Part shown: piece by piece, positions 29,742 to 37,383 of the stretch
Layout of the letters: each line of letters opens with the position of its first letter
Position numbering within the stretch: position 1 is the first letter of the stretch
Assembly: GCA_029250945.1 (NCBI GenBank)
Contig: JAQXEG010000009.1
Span: 124,001-188,000, forward strand
Direction: 5' to 3'
Length of the DNA: 64,000 nucleotides
Origin: Yoonia sp.
GTDB lineage: Bacteria > Pseudomonadota > Alphaproteobacteria > Rhodobacterales > Rhodobacteraceae
Made by a program: the position numbers and the translations under genes
The notes under the pieces: generated by a model
Database searches by the model: none
What the model was told of the DNA's origin: nothing
What the model saw: only the letters and a program-made list of their open reading frames with translations

Positions 29742-30497
29742 TTAAGCCACCTCTGCCAGAATGTCGGCGTAACCGTTGTTTTCTACCTCAAGCGCCAGCT
29801 CTGGACCGCCTGATTTCACGATACGACCGTTGGCCATGATGTGCACGACGTCGGGTTTGATGTGGTCCAGCAGGCGCTGATAGTGGGTGATTACAAGGAA
29901 CGAACGCCCCTCGGACCGCAGGGCGTTTACGCCTTCTGCGACCAGCTTCATCGCGTCGACATCAAGGCCAGAATCAGTCTCGTCCAGAACGCACATCTTT
30001 GGCTCTAACATCGCCATCTGCAAAATCTCGTTCCGCTTCTTTTCGCCGCCAGAGAAACCGACGTTGACGGGACGCTTCAGCATATCGGCGTCGATTTTCA
30101 GCGCCTTGGCCTTTTCGCGGACTTCTTTCAGAAAATCACCAGCTGACAGCTCTTCCTCGCCACGCGCCTTGCGCTGTGCGTTTACGGCTGTGCGCAGAAA
30201 TGTCATGTTACCAACGCCCGGAATTTCAACGGGGTATTGAAACGCAAGGAACAGCCCAGCAGCGGCGCGTTCTTCGGGTTCCATATCGAGCAGGTCAACA
30301 CCGTCCAGCGTGGCCGAACCGCTAGTGACCTCATAGCCGTCTTTGCCAGACAGGACATAGGATGTGGTGGATTTGCCGGAACCGTTTGGCCCCATGATCG
30401 CGTGCACCTCACCAGCGCCGATCTTTAGATCGACACCTTTCAGGATCTGCTTGTCTTCTTCTTCAAGTTTGACCTCTAGGCCTTTGATTTCCAGCAT
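29742..30497 (-). CDS. sufC: Fe-S cluster assembly ATPase SufC
   Basis: ABC-type ATPase that drives the SufB-SufD scaffold. The 251-residue protein has Walker A GPNGSGKSTTSYVLSG, signature VGFSGGEKKRNEIL, Walker B CVLDETDSGLDVDA and the His loop VITHYQRLLDHI. The 51-base gap separates it from the small secreted-protein gene upstream. Confidence 0.96.
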   Translation of the reverse strand: MLEIKGLEVKLEEEDKQILKGVDLKIGAGEVHAIMGPNGSGKSTTSYVLSGKDGYEVTSGSATLDGVDLLDMEPEERAAAGLFLAFQYPVEIPGVGNMTFLRTAVNAQRKARGEEELSAGDFLKEVREKAKALKIDADMLKRPVNVGFSGGEKKRNEILQMAMLEPKMCVLDETDSGLDVDAMKLVAEGVNALRSEGRSFLVITHYQRLLDHIKPDVVHIMANGRIVKSGGPELALEVENNGYADILAEVA

Positions 30498-30548
30498 TAT
30501 ATTCTCCTTATGGTGCCGATATGCACCTTCATTCTGCGACGACTGCGA

Positions 30549-31049
30549 TTACTCGTTCAGCCACTTGTTCACTTTTTTTGCGTCTGCCTGTGCGTCCAAA
30601 ATCACGGCGCCGATGTAATTGAACGAGGCTGATATAATCACCCCGCAACGCTCATCAACGGTCGGATATGCGGTGCAAATCGGTTCTGCTGTCAGGGCTG
30701 ACGTGTTGGCATATGCGCTAAGCGCGGCCAAACGTTCGGGCTGTTTATCAATCGCATAGACCAACGACGTCTTTAATGTGTGTTCCAGCACCTCTGGACG
30801 GTTTTGAAGCTGATTGCCAACCTCTCCGGCTGTGGCAAAGCACGCTTCATTCGTCATCTTGCGACCACAGAAATATGTGGCAGGCAGATTGAGTGACATC
30901 TTGCGGTAGGCCCCCACCACATCCGTCGTCTGTTCAAATCCCAGATCGGTGTATAATTCCGCAACCGCGCTGTCGTCGATGCTGGTCTGCGCCGAAACGC
31001 CTGTGGCACACAACATCGCGGCGCAAGTGGACAATACCAAACGGTTCAT
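30549..31049 (-). CDS. Secreted protein of unknown function inside the suf operon
   Basis: A 166-residue protein with signal peptide MNRLVLSTCAAMLCATGVSAQ. The mature part has five cysteines (YFCGRK, NEACFATAG, EPICTAYPT, DERCGVIIS among them), which suggests disulfides in the periplasm. No family is recognised. ATG 31049 is preferred over the GTG one codon upstream. It has no obvious relation to cluster assembly, yet it lies between sufB and sufC in the same orientation. Confidence 0.7.
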   Translation of the reverse strand: MNRLVLSTCAAMLCATGVSAQTSIDDSAVAELYTDLGFEQTTDVVGAYRKMSLNLPATYFCGRKMTNEACFATAGEVGNQLQNRPEVLEHTLKTSLVYAIDKQPERLAALSAYANTSALTAEPICTAYPTVDERCGVIISASFNYIGAVILDAQADAKKVNKWLNE

Positions 31050-31077
31050 CACAACACCCCCGCAGATTGAGGGGGCG

Positions 31078-31578
31078 TTAATTGCTGTAGGTCACGCCAA
31101 GCACAATGATGCTGTTGGGTGCTGTATTGGCCCGCACGTCCTGCACATAGCGTGCGGACACAACCTGTGACATCGTGTCGGGCAACATCCAGACCGCGTT
31201 GTGCGCGCTGGCCATCATAATGCCAACGCCCATCACCTGAGCGCTCATGTGCGACATCGTTTTGTGGCTGCACATCCCGCCAAAAATCAGCACAAGAATG
31301 GCGGCAACGCCAAACATCACCAATTCCGATCCCACTGGCAGAATGCCGAAGCGGTCCGATGCGATCTGCGCCACGCTGTAGGCCAAAACCCCCAACACGG
31401 CCGAAAAGACGAGCGCGAGCAGCCCGACCTTTTTGATCTTTTTGCGATTGATGTAGTCCTTGGACACACGCTTGGGCACGTTCATCTTCATCTCGGCGTC
31501 GTAATACGAAATGTTGCGTGGATCCTTGATCCGCTTCACGCGCAGATTGAATTCGTCGATCTGTCCCGGCGTTGCCAT
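31078..31578 (-). CDS. Small membrane protein of unknown function inside the suf operon
   Basis: A 166-residue protein: a soluble N-terminus of about 60 residues (EFNLRVKRIKDPRNISYYD), three membrane helices (GLLALVFSAVLGVLAYSVAQ; MFGVAAILVLIFGGM; and a weaker one), and a short C-terminus. ATG 31578 lies 9 bases after GGAG; an ATG at 31587 is too close to that site and a longer frame to 31656 lacks one. No known motif. Confidence 0.68.
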   Translation of the reverse strand: MATPGQIDEFNLRVKRIKDPRNISYYDAEMKMNVPKRVSKDYINRKKIKKVGLLALVFSAVLGVLAYSVAQIASDRFGILPVGSELVMFGVAAILVLIFGGMCSHKTMSHMSAQVMGVGIMMASAHNAVWMLPDTMSQVVSARYVQDVRANTAPNSIIVLGVTYSN

Positions 31579-31690
31579 GCGCGTCATCTCCAAAGTGAAC
31601 GTTACCGTCCCCCTTTCGCTGACGAGTTGGGCCGGAATATGACCAGCCCACGGCATTGCCGCGACACATATGACGCATGACCTTCGTCAC

Positions 31691-33214
31691 TTAACCAACC
31701 GATCCTTCAAGGCTGATCGCGACAAGCGCTTGGGCTTCCATCGCGAATTCCATTGGCAAGGCTTGCAGCACCTCTTTGCAGAACCCGTTGACGACCACGG
31801 CCACGGCCTCTTCCTCATCCATGCCGCGGGACCGGCAATAGAACAACTGGTCATCATCTACCTTGGATGTCGTCGCCTCATGCTCAACACGGGATGAATT
31901 ATTCTTCACCTCGATATACGGCACCGTATGCGCCCCACATTTGTCACCGATCAGCAAGCTATCACATTGGGTGTAGTTGCGGCTGTCCTTGGCCTTGGGG
32001 TGCATGGACACCAGACCACGGTATGTGTTCTGCGCGCGGCCCGCCGAAATACCCTTGGACACGATACGCGACTTGGTGTTCTTGCCCAAGTGCACCATCT
32101 TTGTGCCCGTGTCGGCCTGCTGCATGTTGTTGGCAATCGCGATCGAATAGAATTCACCTTGGCTGTCGTCACCGCGCAGGATGCACGATGGGTATTTCCA
32201 TGTCACGGCTGATCCAGTTTCCACTTGGGTCCACATCACCTTGGACCGCGCACCGCGACAATCCGCACGTTTGGTCACAAAGTTATAGATGCCGCCCTTG
32301 CCGTCCTCATCACCGGGATACCAGTTTTGCACGGTAGAGTATTTCACCTCTGCATCTTCTTCGATGATGATCTCGACCACGGCAGCGTGCAGCTGTGCTG
32401 TATCACGCTTGGGCGCGGTGCAGCCTTCCAGATAGGACACATAAGATCCCTTGTCGGCGATGATCAGCGTGCGCTCAAACTGGCCGGTATTCTCGGCGTT
32501 GATGCGGAAATACGTGGACAGTTCCATCGGGCAGCGTGTGTTTGGCGGGATGTAAACGAACGATCCGTCCGAGAATACCGCGCTGTTCAGCGTCGCGTAG
32601 AAATTGTCAGACGGCGGCACCACGGTGCCAAGGTATTTCTTGACCAGCTCGGGATGCTTTTCAATCGCCTCGGAAATCGAACAGAAAATAACGCCTGCTT
32701 TTTCCAGCTCTTTCTGGAACGTCGTGCCAACGGATACGGAATCGAACACCGCGTCCACGGCAACCTTGCGGCCCTCGGCTGGCATATCTTCTGCGCCCTC
32801 GACACCGGCCAAGATCGCCTGTTCTTTCAATGGGATACCCAGCTTTTTGTATGTCTCCAACAACTTGGGATCGACCTCGTCCAATGACTTGGGCTTTTCT
32901 TCCATGCTTTTGGGGCGGGCATAGTAATAGATGTCCTGAAAATCGATCTCAGGGTAATCCACCATCGCCCATGTCGGCTCTTCCAGCTTTTCCCAGCGCG
33001 CGAACGCCTCAAGCCGCCAGTCCGTCATCCACTGGGGTTCTTTATTCTTGCTGGAAATCAGCTTGACGATATCGGTATTCACACCCTTGGGGGCATACTC
33101 CATCTCGATCTCGGTTTCCCAGCCGTATTTATAGGTGCCAGACAGCGCAGCAACCGCATCAACGGTATCCTGATCCACTCCATCCTTGACTTGTGTCTCA
33201 TCCAAAGCAGCCAT
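31691..33214 (-). CDS. sufB: Fe-S cluster assembly protein SufB
   Basis: Main scaffold subunit that holds the nascent cluster. The 507-residue protein carries [37 protein letters not shown] with the conserved Cys, [20 protein letters not shown], and [20 protein letters not shown]. Its length is typical for alphaproteobacteria. Only 3 bases separate it from the cysteine desulfurase gene. Confidence 0.96.
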   Translation of the reverse strand: MAALDETQVKDGVDQDTVDAVAALSGTYKYGWETEIEMEYAPKGVNTDIVKLISSKNKEPQWMTDWRLEAFARWEKLEEPTWAMVDYPEIDFQDIYYYARPKSMEEKPKSLDEVDPKLLETYKKLGIPLKEQAILAGVEGAEDMPAEGRKVAVDAVFDSVSVGTTFQKELEKAGVIFCSISEAIEKHPELVKKYLGTVVPPSDNFYATLNSAVFSDGSFVYIPPNTRCPMELSTYFRINAENTGQFERTLIIADKGSYVSYLEGCTAPKRDTAQLHAAVVEIIIEEDAEVKYSTVQNWYPGDEDGKGGIYNFVTKRADCRGARSKVMWTQVETGSAVTWKYPSCILRGDDSQGEFYSIAIANNMQQADTGTKMVHLGKNTKSRIVSKGISAGRAQNTYRGLVSMHPKAKDSRNYTQCDSLLIGDKCGAHTVPYIEVKNNSSRVEHEATTSKVDDDQLFYCRSRGMDEEEAVAVVVNGFCKEVLQALPMEFAMEAQALVAISLEGSVG

Positions 33215-33217
33215 TTG

Positions 33218-34267
33218 TCACCCTTTCGTCTGTCCACGCGCAACGGCGCGGGCGTATGATTTTGTCCATGTCTGCGCAAACCGCAAAACATCATCTTGTG
33301 TTGTCTCGATCCCCAGCGACACGCGTATCGCGCAGCGGGCGGCATCGTCGTCATATCCTAGCGCGGCCAACACGGGGCTGGCCTTGACCTTGCCGCTTGA
33401 ACACGCAGAGCCCGCCGAAATCGCAAAGCCCGCCAGATCAAGCGCCATCACCTGCGTTTCACCCTTCCAGCCCGGCGCGATAAAGCAGCTGGTGTTGGGC
33501 AAACGGTTTTGAACAAAAAAAAAAAAAATAGTCTCCGGCGCACCACTCTCAATGGCCTTTTCTAGAATATTTCTAAGTTGCGCAACCCGGTCCCAGCGGC
33601 CTTGGGCCAAATCGTCTTGTGCCGCGGCGCAAGCGGCGCCAAATCCGGCGATTGCAATGACGTTTTCCGTGCCAGACCGCCGGCCCATTTCCTGACCACC
33701 GCCCTTGATTTGCGCGGCCAAATCAGTGCCCGCCGGAAATATCAGCGCGCCAATGCCCTTGGGTCCACCGAATTTATGCGCCGACAGAAATACCATCTGC
33801 ACGCCCGCCCATGAGAACGCAAATGGCACGCGCCCGAACCCTTGGGTCAAATCCGACACGGCAAGGCCACTTGGCAACGCCTGCACCAACCCCGTCTCGG
33901 AATTGGCAAGTTGCACAACTGATCGCGTAGGATCATCAACCACCACCGCGCCATCAACAACCGACAAATCCGCCGCACACCACGCAGCCACGGCGGCATG
34001 TTCCAACCCCGAACAACGCAACCCGCGCCCCGCAAGCGACAGTGCCGCCGCCTCTGTCGCACCAGACACAAACAACACATCCGCGCCTGACGCACCAACA
34101 GCGTCGGCAATCAGCGCACGCGCTGTCTCGATCAAACCCTTCGCAGCACGCCCTTCTGCATGGACAGAGCTGGGGTTGCCGACAACATCCATCGCAGCAA
34201 TCATCGCAGCACGTGCCTCAGCTCGCAGCGGGGTCGTGGCGTTATGATCCAGATAAACGCGGCTCAT
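33218..34267 (-). CDS. NifS/IscS-type cysteine desulfurase with a 14-base homopolymer tract
   Basis: The 349-residue PLP enzyme has YLDHNATTPLR at the N-terminus, SAHKFGGPKGIGALIF (PLP lysine) and the mobile-loop cysteine SAGSACSSGKVKASPVLAALG. It is the second desulfurase of the operon next to sufS. Near residue 250 the usual sequence is replaced by ETIFFFFVQNRLPNTSC, encoded by an unbroken run of 14 T on the coding strand (33515-33528 on the plus strand). The frame is intact in this copy. ATG 34267 is taken because the LDHNATTP motif starts close behind it. Confidence 0.88.
   Translation of the reverse strand: MSRVYLDHNATTPLRAEARAAMIAAMDVVGNPSSVHAEGRAAKGLIETARALIADAVGASGADVLFVSGATEAAALSLAGRGLRCSGLEHAAVAAWCAADLSVVDGAVVVDDPTRSVVQLANSETGLVQALPSGLAVSDLTQGFGRVPFAFSWAGVQMVFLSAHKFGGPKGIGALIFPAGTDLAAQIKGGGQEMGRRSGTENVIAIAGFGAACAAAQDDLAQGRWDRVAQLRNILEKAIESGAPETIFFFFVQNRLPNTSCFIAPGWKGETQVMALDLAGFAISAGSACSSGKVKASPVLAALGYDDDAARCAIRVSLGIETTQDDVLRFAQTWTKSYARAVARGQTKG
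33515..33528. repeat. 14-base A/T homopolymer within the cysteine desulfurase gene
   Basis: Plus strand reads fourteen A in a row, coding strand fourteen T, giving Ile-Phe-Phe-Phe-Phe. Such runs are prone to polymerase slippage; a change of 1 or 2 bases would truncate the enzyme before its active-site cysteine. Confidence 0.9.
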
Positions 34268-34268
34268 G

Positions 34269-34313
34269 TTTTCCATTTGCCCCAAATACCTTGGGGGTGC
34301 TGGGGCTGGCCTC
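34269..34313. repeat. Rhodobacterales-type intergenic repeat between iscR and the desulfurase gene
   Basis: CCCAAATACCTTGGGGGTGCTGGGGCTGGCC resembles 16174-16202 (CAAAATACTCCAGGG..GGGGCTGGCC) and the reverse complement of 62055-62101. It lies in the 54-base gap between the iscR stop and the desulfurase start, so it separates the regulator from the assembly genes and may attenuate or process the transcript. Confidence 0.55.
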
Positions 34314-34321
34314 CGTGACCG

Positions 34322-34783
34322 TTACGTTTCATCGACGACCTCGAACAATGCAGGCACCGCGGGGCATGGGACCATTTCATTGGCCACAACATCGGACAGG
34401 CGGGTCTGGTGCAAGAACACATAGACATGTGCGCTTAGCCCCTCCCACAAACGATTGGTCAGCGATTGGGCCCGGCTACCAGATGCTGCACCAGATGCAC
34501 CCGCCCCCTTGTGCATCGCCGACACTGTTTCATCGACGGCGCCCAATATATCAGCCACACGGATGTCCGATGCGGGCCGCGCAAGGCGATAACCGCCTCC
34601 GGGTCCGCGCACTGACACGACCAAATCAGCGCGGCGCAACTTCACAAACAACTGCTCCAGATAGGCCAATGACACGTCCTGCCGCTTTGAAATCTCGGTC
34701 AGGCTGATCAATGTGCCCTCTGGCTGCAACGCCAGATCGGCCAGTGCCACCATCGCGTAACGTCCCTTGGTGCTTAGTTTCAT
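34322..34783 (-). CDS. iscR: Rrf2-family Fe-S regulator IscR (Rhodobacterales type)
   Basis: Controls iron-sulfur and iron genes. The 153-residue protein has the winged helix (KLSTKGRYAMVALADLA; LEQLFVKLRRADLVVSVRGP). Standard IscR proteins bind a [2Fe-2S] cluster with three cysteines near residues 92-104; here the same stretch reads AMHKGAGASGAASGSRAQSL with no cysteine. The only cysteine is at about residue 140 (MVPCPAVPALFEV). This matches the unusual IscR described in Rhodobacter, which lacks the triad. First gene of the suf operon. Confidence 0.88.
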   Translation of the reverse strand: MKLSTKGRYAMVALADLALQPEGTLISLTEISKRQDVSLAYLEQLFVKLRRADLVVSVRGPGGGYRLARPASDIRVADILGAVDETVSAMHKGAGASGAASGSRAQSLTNRLWEGLSAHVYVFLHQTRLSDVVANEMVPCPAVPALFEVVDET

Positions 34784-34860
34784 TGATCAGCCCCCATAGG
34801 ACAAAAGCGCAATTTCATTGACGTTTGAGACCACACAGCTTAGGTGCATTCGCAAGCGAG

Positions 34861-34897
34861 TAAGCGGTCTGATCCGCTTATTTAGAATCTTTCTAAA
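34861..34897. promoter_or_regulatory. Irr/ICE-like box with adjoining second palindrome, between iscR and the hydrolase gene
   Basis: TTTAGAA-TCT-TTCTAAA (34881-34897) is a perfect 7+3+7 palindrome that fits the iron-control element bound by Irr in alphaproteobacteria. Directly next to it, TAAGCGG-TCTGAT-CCGCTTA (34861-34880) is a second perfect palindrome. They lie about 80-115 bases upstream of iscR and about 60 bases upstream of the hydrolase gene, so either or both genes may respond. Confidence 0.65.
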
Positions 34898-34955
34898 GTG
34901 CCTGAGCGTTTTCGTCAAGAATAGCTGTCGCACATCCAATTACAAAGGCGCAAAT

Positions 34956-35609
34956 ATGCCCGAAGTCATTTTTCCTGGTCCAGAAGGCCGCCTCGAAGGG
35001 CGCTATCACCCGCAAAAAGACCGCGATGCGCCGATTGCCATCGTGTTGCACCCGCACCCGCAGTTTGGCGGCACCATGAACAACCGCGTCGTCTATAACC
35101 TGCACTATGCATTTTATAACATGGGTTTCACCGTTTTACGGTTCAACTTCCGTGGCGTGGGCCGGTCACAGGGCGAATACGACCAAGGTGTTGGTGAGCT
35201 GTCTGATGCAGCCTCCGCGCTCGATTATCTGCAGTCCATGAACAACAACGCGAAACACTGCTGGGTTGCGGGTTTCTCGTTCGGGGCATGGATCGGGATG
35301 CAACTGTTGATGCGGCGGCCCGAAATCACGGGGTTCATCTCTGTGTCGCCGCCGGCCAACATGTATGACTTTAGCTTCCTCGCGCCCTGCCCGTCCTCTG
35401 GCCTGATCATCAACGGATCAAATGACCGCGTGGCCCCGCCTGCGGACACCGTGTCGCTGGTCAACAAGCTGCACGAGCAAAAGGGCATCACCGTCACCCA
35501 TGATGAAATGGACCGCGCTGGTCACTTCTTTGAGGATCCACACATGGACCCGATGATCGACACGGTAAAAACCTATGTCCGTCGCCGCCTGACCGAGAAC
35601 ACGCGCTAA
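34956..35609 (+). CDS. Alpha/beta-hydrolase, COG2945-like
   Basis: A 217-residue esterase-like protein. The fold is shown by IAIVLHPHPQFGGTMNN, LRFNFRGVGRSQGEYD, the nucleophile elbow VAGFSFGAWIG (Ser), the acid LIINGSNDRVAPP (Asp) and the catalytic His in RAGHFFEDP. The natural substrate is unknown. ATG 34956 gives the conserved start MPEVIFPGPEGRLEG; the longer upstream frame runs through the palindromes. First of five overlapping or abutting genes. Confidence 0.85.
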   Translation: MPEVIFPGPEGRLEGRYHPQKDRDAPIAIVLHPHPQFGGTMNNRVVYNLHYAFYNMGFTVLRFNFRGVGRSQGEYDQGVGELSDAASALDYLQSMNNNAKHCWVAGFSFGAWIGMQLLMRRPEITGFISVSPPANMYDFSFLAPCPSSGLIINGSNDRVAPPADTVSLVNKLHEQKGITVTHDEMDRAGHFFEDPHMDPMIDTVKTYVRRRLTENTR

Positions 35610-35830
35610 TGTCTGAATATACCGACGACACGGCCAACGAACTGGCTAATCTGGCACTGCCAGAAGCTGCGGCCTCTGACAACACCAAGATCGTGGAGCA
35701 GATCGGCGAAATCCTTGGCGCATCATCGCAGACCTTGGAAGAAGCCTATTTGACAGCCGTCCGTGTGCGCCGCGCCGAAAAACGCGCCCGCGAATTGCTC
35801 GCAAAATATGCAGCCGCCCGCGGGGCCTAA
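35609..35830 (+). CDS. Small helical protein of unknown function, 73 residues
   Basis: Its ATG overlaps the hydrolase stop (TAATG) and it ends directly before the ATG of the HD-domain gene. The peptide is Ala/Glu-rich, acidic at the start (SEYTDDTANELANLALPEAA) and basic toward the end (RVRRAEKRARELLAKYAAAR), probably two amphipathic helices. No motif. Tight packing between two enzymes supports that it is real. Confidence 0.7.
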   Translation: MSEYTDDTANELANLALPEAAASDNTKIVEQIGEILGASSQTLEEAYLTAVRVRRAEKRARELLAKYAAARGA

Positions 35831-36412
35831 ATGACAGACCGGATCGACCAGCAGCTTGCGTTCTTGGTCGAGGCCGACAAGCTGAAATCCGTGATCCGCG
35901 GCACCACGCTGAACGACGGGTCGCGACACGAAAACACGGGCGAACACAGCTGGCACATAGCGCTTTATGCGCTTGTTATGGCTGAACACAGCGTCACGCC
36001 GATCAATGTGGACCGCGTGATCAAGATGCTTTTACTGCATGATCTGGTGGAAATTGACGCGGGTGACGTGCCGATCCATTCCGCTGCCGCCCGCGATCCT
36101 GCCGCCCAAGCGGCCGCCGAACAGACCGCCGCTGACCGCATCTTTGGCCTATTACCACCAGATCAATGCAATGAATTCAGGGTGTTATGGGACGAATTTG
36201 AAGCAGCCGCGACTGACGACGCCATCTTTGCGAAATCCATCGACCGCGTGCAGCCCGTTGTCAGCAACCTAGAGGCTGGCGGCGCAAGCTGGACCGACTA
36301 CAACGTGACCCGCGACCAAGTCGAAGCCCGCGTGGGTGCAAAGGTCCGGCGCGGCGCACCCGCGATCTGGGACACGCTGAAAACCCGCATCGACGCGTGG
36401 TTCGCCGCGTGA
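35831..36412 (+). CDS. HD-domain phosphohydrolase (YfbR-like)
   Basis: The 193-residue protein has the metal-binding HD pattern: His in RHENTGEHSWHIALYA, the HD pair in MLLLHDLVEIDAGD, and a later Asp in FAKSIDRVQPVVSN. Relatives hydrolyse deoxynucleoside 5'-monophosphates or other nucleotides. It begins directly after the stop of the 73-residue gene and its stop overlaps the next GTG start. Confidence 0.85.
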   Translation: MTDRIDQQLAFLVEADKLKSVIRGTTLNDGSRHENTGEHSWHIALYALVMAEHSVTPINVDRVIKMLLLHDLVEIDAGDVPIHSAAARDPAAQAAAEQTAADRIFGLLPPDQCNEFRVLWDEFEAAATDDAIFAKSIDRVQPVVSNLEAGGASWTDYNVTRDQVEARVGAKVRRGAPAIWDTLKTRIDAWFAA

Positions 36413-36600
36413 GCAGACCACCCACCGATCTGAACAAACACATCCACGCGAAACTGTTGGACCTGTTGGCCGCCGAGCCAACCACACATAAGCTGAACCT
36501 TGCACTGCGGCAGCTGGCAAAATGGCGTGCCCGTCTGATTGAGAACACCCATATCACGAAACAAGGGCGCACGATCAAATATGGCCCTTTCAAGGCATGA
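36409..36600 (+). CDS. Small basic protein of unknown function, 63 residues
   Basis: GTG 36409 overlaps the stop of the HD gene (GTGA) and the stop overlaps the ATG of the methyltransferase remnant (ATGA). The peptide (SRPPTDLNKHIHAKLLDLLA ... TKQGRTIKYGPFKA) is basic and helical. No known motif. The double overlap is the main support for this start. Confidence 0.65.
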   Translation: MSRPPTDLNKHIHAKLLDLLAAEPTTHKLNLALRQLAKWRARLIENTHITKQGRTIKYGPFKA

Positions 36601-37222
36601 ACTACGGTGTGCCCGCATCTGAGGGCGGCGGCGCGCCGCGATTGATGGGGATTACGAGGCAACACTCTCCCCGATAATCGACACGATTATCGCCAGCGCC
36701 CCCTACCTGATTATCGATATTGGCAGCGCCGAAAGTTACTATGCCGTCAGCCTTGCGCGTCGCCTGCATCACGCAACGGTTTGGGCCCGCGATGCCGACG
36801 CACATGCGCGTCAAAAATGCCGTGATCTTGCGGGTTTGAACGGTGTGGCAGATCGGGTTGAGGTTGGCGGCAAGATGACCCACGCCGATTTTGACATCTG
36901 CCTGCGCCACCGCAGTGTTGTGATTAGCGATATCGAAGGTGGTGAGGGTGCATTGCTCGACCCCGCCAAGGCCCACGGCCTTTATGCCGCTGATATCTTG
37001 GTGGAATGCCACCCGCATCGCGACAACAAGATCGTGGCAACCCTGACCGACCGCTTTGCGCCCACCCATAATGTGCAGCGCATTGACCGCACCCTTGTTG
37101 TGGATGGCTCGCCCAAATGGATGGACGGGTCGAGCGATCTTGACCGTCTGCTCGCCCTTTGGGAATGGCGCAGCACGCCGACCCCATGGCTTTGGATGAC
37201 TGCAAAACCCGCGACCCAGTAA
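36597..37222 (+). pseudogene. Class I methyltransferase-like gene with a 1-base deletion
   Basis: ATG 36597 overlaps the preceding stop (ATGA) but its frame ends after 27 codons. One base further on, the frame encodes YEATLSPIIDTIIASAPYL, then the SAM-binding motif LIIDIGSAESYYAVSLARR, VISDIEGGEGALLDP and a complete C-terminus ending at 37222. Restoring one T near 36651-36653 (LMGI-YEATLS) joins the two parts. The downstream part could start at TTG 36836, which would drop the SAM motif. Similar to FkbM-type enzymes; the substrate is unknown. Confidence 0.7.
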
Positions 37223-37292
37223 CCACGCATAGCTGCTATGCTTTGACATATGGCGGGGCTGTGATACTGGACGTACCGAGGGCCATAGCTTG

Positions 37293-37373
37293 ATGATGGA
37301 TAACAAGTTCGCGCCCGATAAATGGAACCCATTTGCGGGGTATGCATCTGGGGCGCAACATTATCCGATCTGA
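37293..37373 (+). CDS. Possible 26-residue leader peptide upstream of the DEAD-box helicase
   Basis: ATG ATG at 37293/37296 opens a short frame (DNKFAPDKWNPFAGYASGAQ ...) that stops 10 bases before the helicase ATG. The composition looks protein-like and its position fits a leader peptide, but there is no clear ribosome site. The rest of the 161-base gap shows no strong hairpin. Confidence 0.3.
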   Translation: MMDNKFAPDKWNPFAGYASGAQHYPI

Positions 37374-37383
37374 AAGACGTGAC

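Noticed and set aside
28402-29813. Long plus-strand frames opposite sufD
   Set aside because: They are shadows of GC-rich coding DNA without ribosome sites or recognisable domains.
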